Of a stretch of 64,000 nucleotides of DNA, positions 44,565-52,818 are shown piece by piece. The first letter of the stretch is position 1, and each line of letters starts with the position of its first letter. The translations under genes and the position numbers were made by a program. The DNA comes from Rhizobium mayense. Lineage in GTDB: Bacteria; Pseudomonadota; Alphaproteobacteria; Rhizobiales; Rhizobiaceae. The stretch is taken from contig NZ_JARFYM010000008.1 in the NCBI RefSeq assembly GCF_030272705.1, positions 1-64,000 on the forward strand, read 5' to 3'. The notes beneath the pieces are model-generated. The model had not been told where the DNA came from and did no database searches. It saw only the letters and a program-made list of their open reading frames with translations.

Positions 44565-46076
44565 TTGAAGTTGCCGCCCTCCTGGGAAAGCGAAAGCGTG
44601 ATCCCCGAGGCGGATGAAATCGTCTTCGAACACTTGAGTGAAAACCGATCTCGCGCGGCGGTGAAGGGCGCGTTCTGGTCGGCCCTGGATACGCTGATAC
44701 CGACGGCGTTGAACAGCCTCGTTTTCATTGTCACGTCGAGATATCTGCTGCCGCATGATTTCGGACTTGTGGCGCTTGCTTTCAGCATCGTCAGCTTTGC
44801 CGCCGGCCTTGGGCCGACGGCGTTCGGCGAGGCGCTGATCCAGCAAAAGACCATCCGACGCAGCCACCTTGACACGGTGTTCTGGCTGTCCTTCGCGTCG
44901 GCGGCGATCCTCTACACGGCAATTTTCGCCGGCTCATCCTACATCGCCCATAGTCTGGGCCATGACGAAATCGTCGGCCTGCTGATGATCATCGGCTTGA
45001 AGATCTTCTTCGACATGATGATCATCGTTCCCAATGCGCTGATCGGCCGCACGATGTCTTTTCATCTTGCCGCCGTCCGCACCGCGATCGCCACGGTCGT
45101 ATCCGGCCTGGTATGCCTTGCCTTGATTTTCGCGGGCTTCGGCCTCTGGGCACTGGCGATCGCGCAGATCGCCGCGCCCGCTGCCGGATGCATAGCCGCC
45201 TTCTGGGGCGCTGGGTGGCTGCCGGGGCTGCGGATTCGGTGGAGCAGTCTTCGCGAGCTCCTGCATTACGGCATCTTTGCCTCCGGCAACCGTTTTCTTC
45301 AGTCCATGAGCCTCGATCAGCTCATCATCGGCACACTCGTCAGCCCGGCCGCGCTCGGCATCTACAACTTCGCCCGGCGGCTTTTCGAAATGATCAACAA
45401 CGTCGTCGCCGGCGGACTGACCTCGGTCACCCACGTTCTCCTGTCATCGCTACAGCACGATCAGAACAAGGTCCGCGAGGCCTTCCTCATGGCGACCTTC
45501 GGCTGCTCGCTCGTGTCGTTTCCGGCTTTCATGGGTCTGGCGGCCGTGGCCGATGACGCGATCCCATTGATTTTCGGGCAGCACTGGGCCGCCGCAATCT
45601 GGCCGGTTCGCTTCTTCTGCGTCATCGGATTGATGAGCGGAATTGGCGTTGTCCAGGCATCCCTGATTACCAGCCAGGGCAAGTCGGACTGGTGGTTCTA
45701 TTACCAGCTCGTGCGAAACATCGTGACGATCCTCACCGTGTTGCTGCTCTACCGATACGGCGTCACCACCATCGTCTTCGTGCTGATGCTCGAAGTGCTC
45801 ATCCTTTGGCCGGTCACGCTTTGGATGGTGTCCCGCCTCATCGCGCTCAGCATCGGCAATTACTTTGCCCAGTTTCTGAGACCGATCGCCGCCTATCTCG
45901 GCATGCTGGCCGCCGTACTCGGCACGTCCGCATTGCTGCAGGACTGGAGCCCGGCCTTGCGACTGGCGATCGAAATCCCCGTTGGCGCGATCGTCTACAC
46001 GGGCCTGATCTTCATCCTGTGCCGGGAGAGAGTGCTCTTCCTGGCGCAGACAACGCTGCGGCACCGCCACGGATAG
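44565..46076 (+). CDS. Wzx-like polysaccharide flippase
   Basis: This 503-residue MOP-superfamily exporter moves lipid-linked oligosaccharide across the inner membrane. It has about 12-14 hydrophobic helices. The N-terminal SRAAVKGAFWSALDTLIPTALNSLVFIVTSRYLLPHDFGLVALAFSIVSF is typical of the Polysacc_synt family, as is LDQLIIGTLVSPAALGIYNFARRLFEM. The start is a TTG at 44565, and a GTG at 44598 with a GGGAAAG-type site is an alternative. It heads a plus-strand set with a glycosyltransferase and an acyltransferase. Confidence 0.88.
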   Translation: MKLPPSWESESVIPEADEIVFEHLSENRSRAAVKGAFWSALDTLIPTALNSLVFIVTSRYLLPHDFGLVALAFSIVSFAAGLGPTAFGEALIQQKTIRRSHLDTVFWLSFASAAILYTAIFAGSSYIAHSLGHDEIVGLLMIIGLKIFFDMMIIVPNALIGRTMSFHLAAVRTAIATVVSGLVCLALIFAGFGLWALAIAQIAAPAAGCIAAFWGAGWLPGLRIRWSSLRELLHYGIFASGNRFLQSMSLDQLIIGTLVSPAALGIYNFARRLFEMINNVVAGGLTSVTHVLLSSLQHDQNKVREAFLMATFGCSLVSFPAFMGLAAVADDAIPLIFGQHWAAAIWPVRFFCVIGLMSGIGVVQASLITSQGKSDWWFYYQLVRNIVTILTVLLLYRYGVTTIVFVLMLEVLILWPVTLWMVSRLIALSIGNYFAQFLRPIAAYLGMLAAVLGTSALLQDWSPALRLAIEIPVGAIVYTGLIFILCRERVLFLAQTTLRHRHG

Positions 46077-46182
46077 CCGTCCTGAAACGTCGTTCGACGC
46101 GTGAGCAAGGCGCCGAACGATATCCATTCCAATGTCTCTATCGGACCAGCTGAGGCCGGTGTGATCGCAAAGGAGGGAATTT

Positions 46183-47031
46183 ATGTCACTCATCACCTTC
46201 ATCATTCCGGTTCGACACCAGGCCAATGCAAAGGATTGGCCTGCCCTGAAAGAGCGGCTGTCCCAGACGATCGCGTCGATAGCCGGGCAATCCCATCGCG
46301 ATTGGCGCGGCGTGATCGTCGCAAATGAGGGGGCGGACCTGCCCGATCTGCCAGCGCAATTCTCGGTCGCGCGGGTTACGTTTCCGCCGAACCAGCACCA
46401 CGATATGCAAAGCGCCGACAAGGAAAAGGTCTACGACGCCTTCCGCCTCGACAAAGGGCGCCGGGTGCTGAGCGGCATGCTTGCGGCCCGCGATTCGCGG
46501 TTTTTCATGATCGTGGACGATGACGATTTCGTCAGCGCCAACATCGCCGATCATATTGCCGAACATCCCGACGCAAATGGCTGGAAGATCGACAAGGGCT
46601 ACCTCTGGAATGAGGGCGGCCGGCTGGTCATGCAGCACGATGACTTCGCGAATTTCTGCGGCACGTCATTGATCGTGCGGTCGCGTCTCTATGAGCTGCC
46701 GGCGACCTTCGAAGACGCCAGCGCCGACTATGTGAAGTCGATGTTAGGCAGCCATGTGCGCATCGCGGGGATATTGGCCGGACGAGGCGCGCCATTGGAG
46801 ACGCTGCCATTTCGCGGCGCCATCTACAGGGTCGGGCACAGCGGCGCGCACAGCCAGTCTTCCAACCTCCTGACGTCGCATTTCTTGAACCCCTATGCGC
46901 TTCGGCATCCGCGCCAGCTTGTCCGCAATCTTCTGCGGGTCCGCCCGCTCGATCGCGCCCTGCGCAACGAATTTTTTGGCGCCGCCGTCGAGCAACCCCG
47001 CTTTCAGGTGGAAGCACCTGTAAGCGGATAG
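46183..47031 (+). CDS. GT-A type glycosyltransferase (family 2-like)
   Basis: This 282-residue protein starts with ITFIIPVRHQANAKDWPALKERLSQTIASIAGQSHRDWRGVIVANEG, the N-terminal nucleotide-binding layout of family-2 transferases. DSRFFMIVDDDDFVSANI near 105-120 carries the DxD metal site. The rest is divergent, so donor and acceptor are unknown. It has a strong AAAGGAGG ribosome site and follows the flippase gene by 106 bases. No membrane segment is evident. Confidence 0.78.
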   Translation: MSLITFIIPVRHQANAKDWPALKERLSQTIASIAGQSHRDWRGVIVANEGADLPDLPAQFSVARVTFPPNQHHDMQSADKEKVYDAFRLDKGRRVLSGMLAARDSRFFMIVDDDDFVSANIADHIAEHPDANGWKIDKGYLWNEGGRLVMQHDDFANFCGTSLIVRSRLYELPATFEDASADYVKSMLGSHVRIAGILAGRGAPLETLPFRGAIYRVGHSGAHSQSSNLLTSHFLNPYALRHPRQLVRNLLRVRPLDRALRNEFFGAAVEQPRFQVEAPVSG

Positions 47032-47091
47032 GATGCGCTGAACTCAAAAAACCGGAGCGTCCTTGTCCGTTCGAACGAACGCAGGGCGCTC

Positions 47092-47197
47092 CAGAGCAAT
47101 TCCAGGAAAAGTGCGCAGCGGTTTTCCGTCCGGAATTACGTGAAAACAAAGGGATAGAGCGGGAAATCGTTTCCGTGAAACGCTGAACCGCTCTAGG
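47092..47197. repeat. RIME-type Rhizobium intergenic mosaic element
   Basis: About 106 bases hold two nested palindromes. In the first half AATTCC..GGAAAA is answered by TTTTCC..GGAATT. In the second half GAGCGG and CCGCTC bracket GGGAAATCG/TTTCCGTGAAAC. Sequence and size match the RIME1 elements reported from intergenic regions of Rhizobium. It sits between the glycosyltransferase and acyltransferase genes. Confidence 0.8.
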
Positions 47198-47232
47198 CAT
47201 TAACGACATCAGACAAAGCAGAATGGTGGCCA

Positions 47233-48342
47233 GTGCGCAACGAATCTGAGATATCGGTAAGGGAAAGGGACCCCGTGACTATCCCTCCCCGGGGGCAGTC
47301 ACTCTCGCAGCCGGCCAGCCGAACGGGTCATCGATATGCATCGCTGGACGCCATGCGCGGCCTGGCGGCGTTTTCAGTGGTTGTCTATCATCTTCAACGA
47401 CCCTATGCGCCTTTGGCCTATGTCGCGGTCGATTTCTTCTTTGTTTTGAGCGGCTTCGTCATCGCGCGAGCCTACAGCGAAAAGCTCGCCAGCGGCATGC
47501 CGCTGAGAGCCTTCATGAGAGCCCGCTACGCGCGCCTCTATCCCTTGTTCCTGCTCGGCACCCTCTACGGGCTGGTGCAGCTGCTCGCCCATTGGAAATC
47601 GTCGAACGACACCGTCGGCGATCTCTTCGCTAGCCTGATAACGACCCTGTTCATGCTGCCCTCGCCCAGCTTTCTGACCAGATCCGCGACGGATATTTTG
47701 CCGCTCTATCCCCTGAACGGACCGGCCTGGTCGCTGTTCTGGGAGCTGCTCGTCAACCTCGTGTTCGCCCTGGTGCTTTTCCGGATGAGAACGAGACATC
47801 TGGCTCTCATCGTCGCCGTCGCGCTTGCCGGCCTGGTGGCGTCCGTCTCCATCCACCGATCCCTCGACCTCGGCTGGGAATGGCGATCGGTCGACGGCGG
47901 ACTGGCGCGGGTCTTCTTCTCCTTTGTCGTCGGAATGATCATATTCAGGCTTCGCAAGGGCAACCCGCCCGTCACCACCTATTTCGCACTCCTGCCGATC
48001 GTCCTGATTTTCGGCCTGCTGTTTCTGCCGGTCTACTCGCTGAAATTCGCCCTGTTCTCCTGCATCGTCATTTCGCCGCTTGTCGTCCTTGCCGGCACGT
48101 TTCTGGAAATTCCGGAGCGCATTCAGCCACTTGGCATATTTCTCGGTTACCTCTCCTACCCGATCTACATGTGCCACCGCGGCTTCACGGAAATCTACGC
48201 CCACTTCGTCCATAGCGACCAGGTGCCCCCGCTGCTCTACATCGGCGGCTTTTTGGCATTGATCACGGTGATATCGCTCCTATCCGCCCAGATCGTCGCT
48301 GTCGTGCAGAAACTTGCACCTGCAAGAATGCGGACCCCGTAG
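47233..48342 (+). CDS. Acyltransferase 3 family membrane protein
   Basis: This 369-residue polytopic protein O-acylates sugars of surface glycans. The N-terminal RYASLDAMRGLAAFSVVVYHLQRPYAPLAYVAVDFFFVLSGFVIARAY contains the conserved arginine and the catalytic histidine of the acyltransferase-3 fold, and about ten hydrophobic helices follow. The GTG at 47233 has a weak site. A GTG at 47275, preceded by AGGGAAAGGG, is an alternative start that would remove 14 residues. It completes the flippase/transferase set. Confidence 0.88.
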   Translation: MRNESEISVRERDPVTIPPRGQSLSQPASRTGHRYASLDAMRGLAAFSVVVYHLQRPYAPLAYVAVDFFFVLSGFVIARAYSEKLASGMPLRAFMRARYARLYPLFLLGTLYGLVQLLAHWKSSNDTVGDLFASLITTLFMLPSPSFLTRSATDILPLYPLNGPAWSLFWELLVNLVFALVLFRMRTRHLALIVAVALAGLVASVSIHRSLDLGWEWRSVDGGLARVFFSFVVGMIIFRLRKGNPPVTTYFALLPIVLIFGLLFLPVYSLKFALFSCIVISPLVVLAGTFLEIPERIQPLGIFLGYLSYPIYMCHRGFTEIYAHFVHSDQVPPLLYIGGFLALITVISLLSAQIVAVVQKLAPARMRTP

Positions 48343-48360
48343 ATTCGGGATTAGCTGAAA

Positions 48361-48990
48361 TTACTTTCGATGAAGAAAGTGGCAATCGGTGCCGACATCG
48401 AGCAGGTCTGCAAATTCGATCACGGACATTCGGTCCGACAACCCTATCTTGAAAGTTGTGGCGGTCGAATAGAATATGTCTATATGATTTTTCGGGTGGA
48501 GATCGCCGTTTTCCCGAGCGACATCGTGATCAAATCGAAGATACCCATCGTCGCACGTCATCAGGTACTTAAACAGCGACCATACCGAGCTGTCGATCTC
48601 AACAGCGGCGGCAATAGGATCGAGAAATAGATATAAATCATCAAGCGCCAAAACATTGTGCGTCGAGATCAGTGATAGCACTTCAGATGTAACTCTGCTG
48701 TCCACGCTACTGCAAGAGGAACAGCTAAAATAGAACCACCCATCGCTTTCCTGCGTGAAGAAAGGAAAGTTTACCGAAAATACCTTATCTGCGTCGATGA
48801 AGAACAACCGGCTCATCTTGTCGACATGGAGGCGCATCTGGCTGACGGCTGTACCGGCTTCCGGCTTGACGTAGGCCGACACAATCTTAACTGCACGCAT
48901 CCAGAGTTTGATTACGTCTTCCTTTGTGCGGATTGCAGAAAATACCTGTTCTGTTTGAAACCTATCGAGGTCGAAATCAAAAGTCTTCAA
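48361..48990 (-). CDS. DUF2290-like partner of the helicase (putative defence protein)
   Basis: This 209-residue soluble protein has no membrane segment. The C-terminal block DDGYLRFDHDV...HPKNHIDIFYS...FKIGL....EFADLLD..TDCHFL resembles, from memory, the ending of the DUF2290 family. It starts with a TTG that has GAGG five bases upstream and overlaps the helicase gene by 14 bases, so the two are translationally coupled. In known anti-phage loci a DUF2290 protein is paired with a UvrD-like helicase. The biochemical role of the small subunit is unknown. Composition is clearly lower in GC than the flanking genes, which suggests horizontal transfer. The assignment needs a profile search. Confidence 0.65.
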   Translation of the reverse strand: MKTFDFDLDRFQTEQVFSAIRTKEDVIKLWMRAVKIVSAYVKPEAGTAVSQMRLHVDKMSRLFFIDADKVFSVNFPFFTQESDGWFYFSCSSCSSVDSRVTSEVLSLISTHNVLALDDLYLFLDPIAAAVEIDSSVWSLFKYLMTCDDGYLRFDHDVARENGDLHPKNHIDIFYSTATTFKIGLSDRMSVIEFADLLDVGTDCHFLHRK

Positions 48991-51010
48991 GATCGCCTCG
49001 TTCCAGCATCATTTTGTAGTTGAATTCTGCAACCCTATATACATTGTCTCTATCAAAATCTTCGCCAACAGTTTTCTTTACTACTTCAAGCAACCTGCTC
49101 CTGAAGAGCGGCAGCACATTTAAGTCGTCGAACACCTTTTGAACGAAGTCGTAGAACGACTCGTTAGCGTTTGAATGTTTGATCGTGGTGCGGATTCTTT
49201 CCTTTTCAGCCTCTGTAGGAGGTTGTACCTCAATGTATCCGAGTTCGTTTATGCCTCTAAGTCCCTGGCGAAGATTAGCCAAGACAGTGGCGTTCAGCGC
49301 ATCAGAAATGATGAGGAAGGACTTAATAAACGAACGTGTGATCGTCATGTACAGTGCATTTCTGTAAGCATACGAGCGACCAATTTGCTCCGTAACACAT
49401 ATAACGAACGGGAATTCAAGACCCTTTACGTTGTTGCGATTGCTAACAAACAGTTGGCCGTTAATCTTCTGCTTCGTCTCGTGCGCTTTGTTCACCGTCC
49501 AGCCAGTAGCGCGGGGGACCATTTGCTCCAACATATCCGCCAGAGCATAAGTGCGATTGTTGTTATCGAGCAGGATGATCCCCACGTCGTCAGCTGTGAG
49601 AGTGGGATTCTCATGTGAAATTCTCCGTACAGTATCCACGATCGCATTTGCTGCGGAACTGATGAATTCACCACTGCTAGAGATGATTTCGACGCAATCG
49701 ATATTTTCTTTTTCAATATCCTCGAAACGCCGAAGGGGTTCGCGCTTTAGTCGGTAAAACGAATCCCCTGCAGTTTTTTCGACACTGTACCCACACTTCA
49801 CCCATTCGTCGTCTTCTAGCCAACGGAGCTTTTGCGGCTCGAAAAGGCCCATGCCGACCGAGTGTGCAAACATGAGGGTTTTGGGATCAGTTCGATAGCA
49901 CTTGCTCAGCAGAAAGTCCGGGGAAATAGATGCCGTTATCGTTTCGTCAAAAATGCTCTGGAATATGTCTCCGGCGACAAACACTGCTTCCTTTGCTACA
50001 TACTCGCAGAGCTGGAAGAATGAATCAGGAAAATCCTGACTTTCATCTATTAATATGTAGTCGAAAGCATATTTTCGCTCTTTGTTCTGCTTTATCGCCG
50101 CCAGCGCAGTCGCGCATACTCTTTCGAATGGTGAGGTGTAGCTATACCGCTGAAACGGAATACCGTAGAAATCGCAGATGTACCTATAAGTGCCGGAGTC
50201 GCGATCGTTAGAAGAACCCCAAGCATGTACGCACCATAAACGCTCATTCCATTTGATCTGCTGCTCTACTTTCATAAAGTTGAAAAAGTCGGGAATGCGC
50301 CTTTTAAGATTGTCAGCGAGGATACGGTTGTGACACGTCATCACAATTTTGCTGTCCGGGCTCTGAATAAACAGCTCTTTGAGCTTATGAAGCAAAAGCT
50401 CAGTCTTCCCAGTTCCTGACAAGCCTTGAATGCGGATAGGCGATTTCCTTAGCTTCTGATATACGAAGCGCGTTTGATCGCCGTCAAATAGAAGAATTTT
50501 TCGCTTCACTTTATCGAGTAGGTTCTCGGGCGGATCGGCACGAACTCTTTCGATGTCATTTATGCTACCCGTCAGAAGTGAAACGAGCAGTTCGACAATC
50601 CGCTGTTTCGCCGGGTCGTCAATCGCGATTTCACTTTGAAGTTCGCCGAGTTCTACTGAATATCCATCATATACTGCGTGAATTAGATCTTTTTTCCAAG
50701 ATCGCGGTCGACCGATCGACTCCTTGTAACGATATTTGTCCGAAATCGATCCCAGGTCTTCAACAAAGTCATCGACTAAGGAATCGAATGAATCTCCGTC
50801 TCCCGAAAAATCTATAAAAGTTATCCTGCATTTCGGCGACAATAAAACAATGAAGTCGTTATGCTCATAAGAATACTTACTGTCGCCCAGTGGCCGATCT
50901 ATCACGTAAGCTTGAGTTTTTTCCTCATCAGACCATTTCTCGATTTGCTCGATAAGTTCTTTGTTCGTGTCGTTCTTCTCTACCTGAAGAAAGAAAAAGC
51001 TGCTGGCCAT
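48977..51010 (-). CDS. SF1 UvrD/Rep-like helicase of a two-gene putative defence module
   Basis: This 677-residue superfamily-1 ATPase has Walker A GLSGTGKTELL at about 196-206, Walker B YILIDESQDFP at 318-328, motif III VAGDIFQSIFDE at 345-356 and motif IV YRTDPKTLMFAHSVG at 372-385. Motif V is NRNNVKGLEFPFVIC near 524-538 and motif VI ALYMTITRSF near 552-561. The first 160 residues are unlike UvrD and may be a partner or sensor domain. The motor is apparently complete and uninterrupted. It lies beside tRNA-Ser and a decayed restriction gene, with AT-rich composition, and is coupled to the small downstream gene. An anti-phage role is inferred from architecture and context. Confidence 0.8.
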   Translation of the reverse strand: MASSFFFLQVEKNDTNKELIEQIEKWSDEEKTQAYVIDRPLGDSKYSYEHNDFIVLLSPKCRITFIDFSGDGDSFDSLVDDFVEDLGSISDKYRYKESIGRPRSWKKDLIHAVYDGYSVELGELQSEIAIDDPAKQRIVELLVSLLTGSINDIERVRADPPENLLDKVKRKILLFDGDQTRFVYQKLRKSPIRIQGLSGTGKTELLLHKLKELFIQSPDSKIVMTCHNRILADNLKRRIPDFFNFMKVEQQIKWNERLWCVHAWGSSNDRDSGTYRYICDFYGIPFQRYSYTSPFERVCATALAAIKQNKERKYAFDYILIDESQDFPDSFFQLCEYVAKEAVFVAGDIFQSIFDETITASISPDFLLSKCYRTDPKTLMFAHSVGMGLFEPQKLRWLEDDEWVKCGYSVEKTAGDSFYRLKREPLRRFEDIEKENIDCVEIISSSGEFISSAANAIVDTVRRISHENPTLTADDVGIILLDNNNRTYALADMLEQMVPRATGWTVNKAHETKQKINGQLFVSNRNNVKGLEFPFVICVTEQIGRSYAYRNALYMTITRSFIKSFLIISDALNATVLANLRQGLRGINELGYIEVQPPTEAEKERIRTTIKHSNANESFYDFVQKVFDDLNVLPLFRSRLLEVVKKTVGEDFDRDNVYRVAEFNYKMMLERGDLEDF

Positions 51011-51111
51011 CCGCCGAATCCACTAAGCAATTGATAGGAGGCAAACTTATCCATCTGCAACCAGATGAGCAATAAGCACCATGGCTGGTTGCGCAATATC
51101 TATCGCTATAC

Positions 51112-51541
51112 CACCACAGCCTCAAGAACGAAGACCGGCGCGGGCTCGACGTCTTAGACCTGGAGAAGACGAAGCTCACACCAATGCTGAGATGGTTCGG
51201 ACTCGATCCAGGAAAAGAAAAAAAGCGCCACTTGCCGCGATCATCGCGCAGGTGAACGTCCTCTTCGGTGCGGACGCAACAAACGGCGATGAGTTAAGCT
51301 ACGTGACCACTTTGCGGGACAAGATGCTTGAGTCCGAGGCTCTGGCGACGCGGGCTGCGAAGAACGCTATGGCCCAGTTCGCCATATTCGCCGACCCTAC
51401 GAGACGAACTAATGAACGCAATCATCGATGACTTCGAAGCGCGCACCTCGTTTAGCAAGTTGGCGTTGAACTTGCGAAGGTGGGTGGTGGCTTGAAGGGC
51501 GTGCCGCTCGGATCTGCTGGACTCTGTGAGGCTCTGCGCTT
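51112..51541 (+). pseudogene. hsdR: Decayed 3' end of a type I restriction subunit gene (hsdR)
   Basis: Four successive frames each match the C-terminus of HsdR in order. Frame A (51112-51255) reads LKNEDRRGLDVLDLEKTKLTPMLR. Frame B (to 51431) reads VLFGADATNGDELSY and then MLESEALATRAAKNAMAQFA. Frame C (51412-51495) reads LMNAIIDDFEARTSFSKLALN. Frame D (about 51500-51541) reads PLGSAGLCEALR. At least three frameshifts and a missing 5' portion rule out function. It lies directly upstream of, and divergent from, the helicase gene, so it marks earlier turnover of the island. The family match is from memory. Confidence 0.7.
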
Positions 51542-51671
51542 TTCGTATGCAGCTGTCGCAATGTTAACAGTTTGCGTGATCAACTACCCCGCGACCTGCT
51601 CCCAGCGCAATCGAGGCGATAGCAATAGCTTTTAAAAAACTCAAGACGTTTCAATCGCTTACACAAAGAAG

Positions 51672-51763
51672 CATGGCGGAGAGGGTGGGATTTGAACCCA
51701 CGATACCCTTGCAGGTATGCCGCATTTCGAGTGCGGTGCATTCGACCACTCTGCCACCTCTCC
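51672..51763 (-). tRNA. tRNA-Ser (anticodon CGA)
   Basis: The minus strand gives a class II tRNA of 92 bases including an encoded CCA. The acceptor begins GGAGAGG, the anticodon stem CCGCA/TGCGG encloses CTCGAAA (anticodon CGA), there is a long variable arm, and the T-loop is TTCAAAT. Its 3' end faces the accessory island at 48.4-51.5 kb, the usual polarity for integration at tRNA genes. Confidence 0.96.
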
Positions 51764-51861
51764 GGTTATGCTGGTCGGCGCGTTTTTCGGCGCGGGCGTT
51801 CTCATAGCGAGAGAAGGATGGGATGGCAAGGGTGAATATTCAAGGTTTTCATCCTTTTGCC

Positions 51862-51890
51862 TTGACAGATCACAGGCCCTTATATATCCC
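51862..51890 (+). promoter_or_regulatory. Probable promoter of rplU-rpmA
   Basis: TTGACA at 51862-51867 is followed after 17 bases by TATCCC (51885-51890), within a TATATATCCC run that offers a TATATC alternative. It leaves a leader of about 175 bases before rplU, a length that could carry ribosomal-protein autoregulation, although no specific fold is evident. Confidence 0.6.
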
Positions 51891-52071
51891 GTGCGACGCA
51901 ATAGGTGTGGATAAGTCCGTGCCTTGGCCGCCCCGCTCTGTGCGGGGTTTCACCGGCAGATCTTTTTCGAGGCCGCAAGCCTTTGGAATCCCTGCTAAAC
52001 CTAGACTGATAAAAAGACGGCCGCTTGTCCTTTCGGACGAGAGAGCCGGAACGAACATGAAAGGATAAAAA

Positions 52072-52389
52072 ATGTTCGCAGTCATCAAGACCGGCGGTAA
52101 GCAGTACCGTGTGGCAGCCGACGACGTGCTGACCATCGAGAAGCTGGAAGCCACCGCCGGCGACACCGTAGAATTCACCGAAGTCCTCGTTATCGGCGAA
52201 GGCGCCGACGCTGCGATTGGTGCTCCCTTCGTTCAGGGCGCTTCCGTCAAGGCCGAAGTGGTCGAGCACAACCGCGGCAAGAAGGTCATCGCCTTCAAGA
52301 AGCGCCGTCGTCAGAACTCGAAGCGTTCGCGCGGCCATCGCCAGCATCACACGGTCGTCCGCATCACGGACATCGTGGCTGCCAAGTAA
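52072..52389 (+). CDS. rplU: 50S ribosomal protein L21
   Basis: This 105-residue ribosomal protein has [26 protein letters not shown] at the N-terminus and the C-terminal [26 protein letters not shown] typical of L21, which binds 23S rRNA. The ATG is preceded by AAAGGA. It is co-transcribed with rpmA, 32 bases downstream. Confidence 0.98.
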   Translation: MFAVIKTGGKQYRVAADDVLTIEKLEATAGDTVEFTEVLVIGEGADAAIGAPFVQGASVKAEVVEHNRGKKVIAFKKRRRQNSKRSRGHRQHHTVVRITDIVAAK

Positions 52390-52421
52390 GTAACGGGATC
52401 AAGGTTTAAAGGAGAACTCCA

Positions 52422-52691
52422 ATGGCACACAAAAAAGCTGGCGGTTCCTCGCGTAACGGTCGCGATTCCGAATCCAAGCGCCTTGGCGTGAAGAAGTTCG
52501 GCGGCGAAACCGTCGTTGCAGGCAACATTATCGTGCGTCAGCGCGGTACGCAGTGGCATCCGGGCGCCAATGTCGGCCTCGGCAAAGATCATACCATTTT
52601 TGCGCTTACGGCCGGCAATGTGGACTACCGTACGAAGGCCAATGGCCGCGTGTACGTATCTGTAATGCCGAAAGCGGAAGCAGCGGAATAA
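52422..52691 (+). CDS. rpmA: 50S ribosomal protein L27
   Basis: This 89-residue protein starts [29 protein letters not shown], the mature-type L27 terminus without the cleaved extension of Firmicutes. L27 contacts the peptidyl-transferase centre. The gene is preceded by AAGGAGAA and followed by a strong terminator at 52758. Confidence 0.98.
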   Translation: MAHKKAGGSSRNGRDSESKRLGVKKFGGETVVAGNIIVRQRGTQWHPGANVGLGKDHTIFALTAGNVDYRTKANGRVYVSVMPKAEAAE

Positions 52692-52757
52692 GCCGGTAGC
52701 GCTCAAAAACAGCCGGCGTCTCATCGACCCGGCTGATCGCATCAGGTTCAGTCAAGA

Positions 52758-52796
52758 AAAAAGGGGAGATGGGGCGCCATCTCCCCTTTTTCTTTA
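52758..52796 (+). terminator. Strong terminator of rplU-rpmA
   Basis: A 15-bp perfect stem AAAAAGGGGAGATGG/CCATCTCCCCTTTTT with a 4-base loop (GGCG) ends in TTTTTCTTT. It separates the ribosomal operon from the acetyltransferase genes, whose own ribosome site begins only 8 bases later. Confidence 0.92.
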
Positions 52797-52818
52797 CCCC
52801 AACCAGGAGGACTGAACC

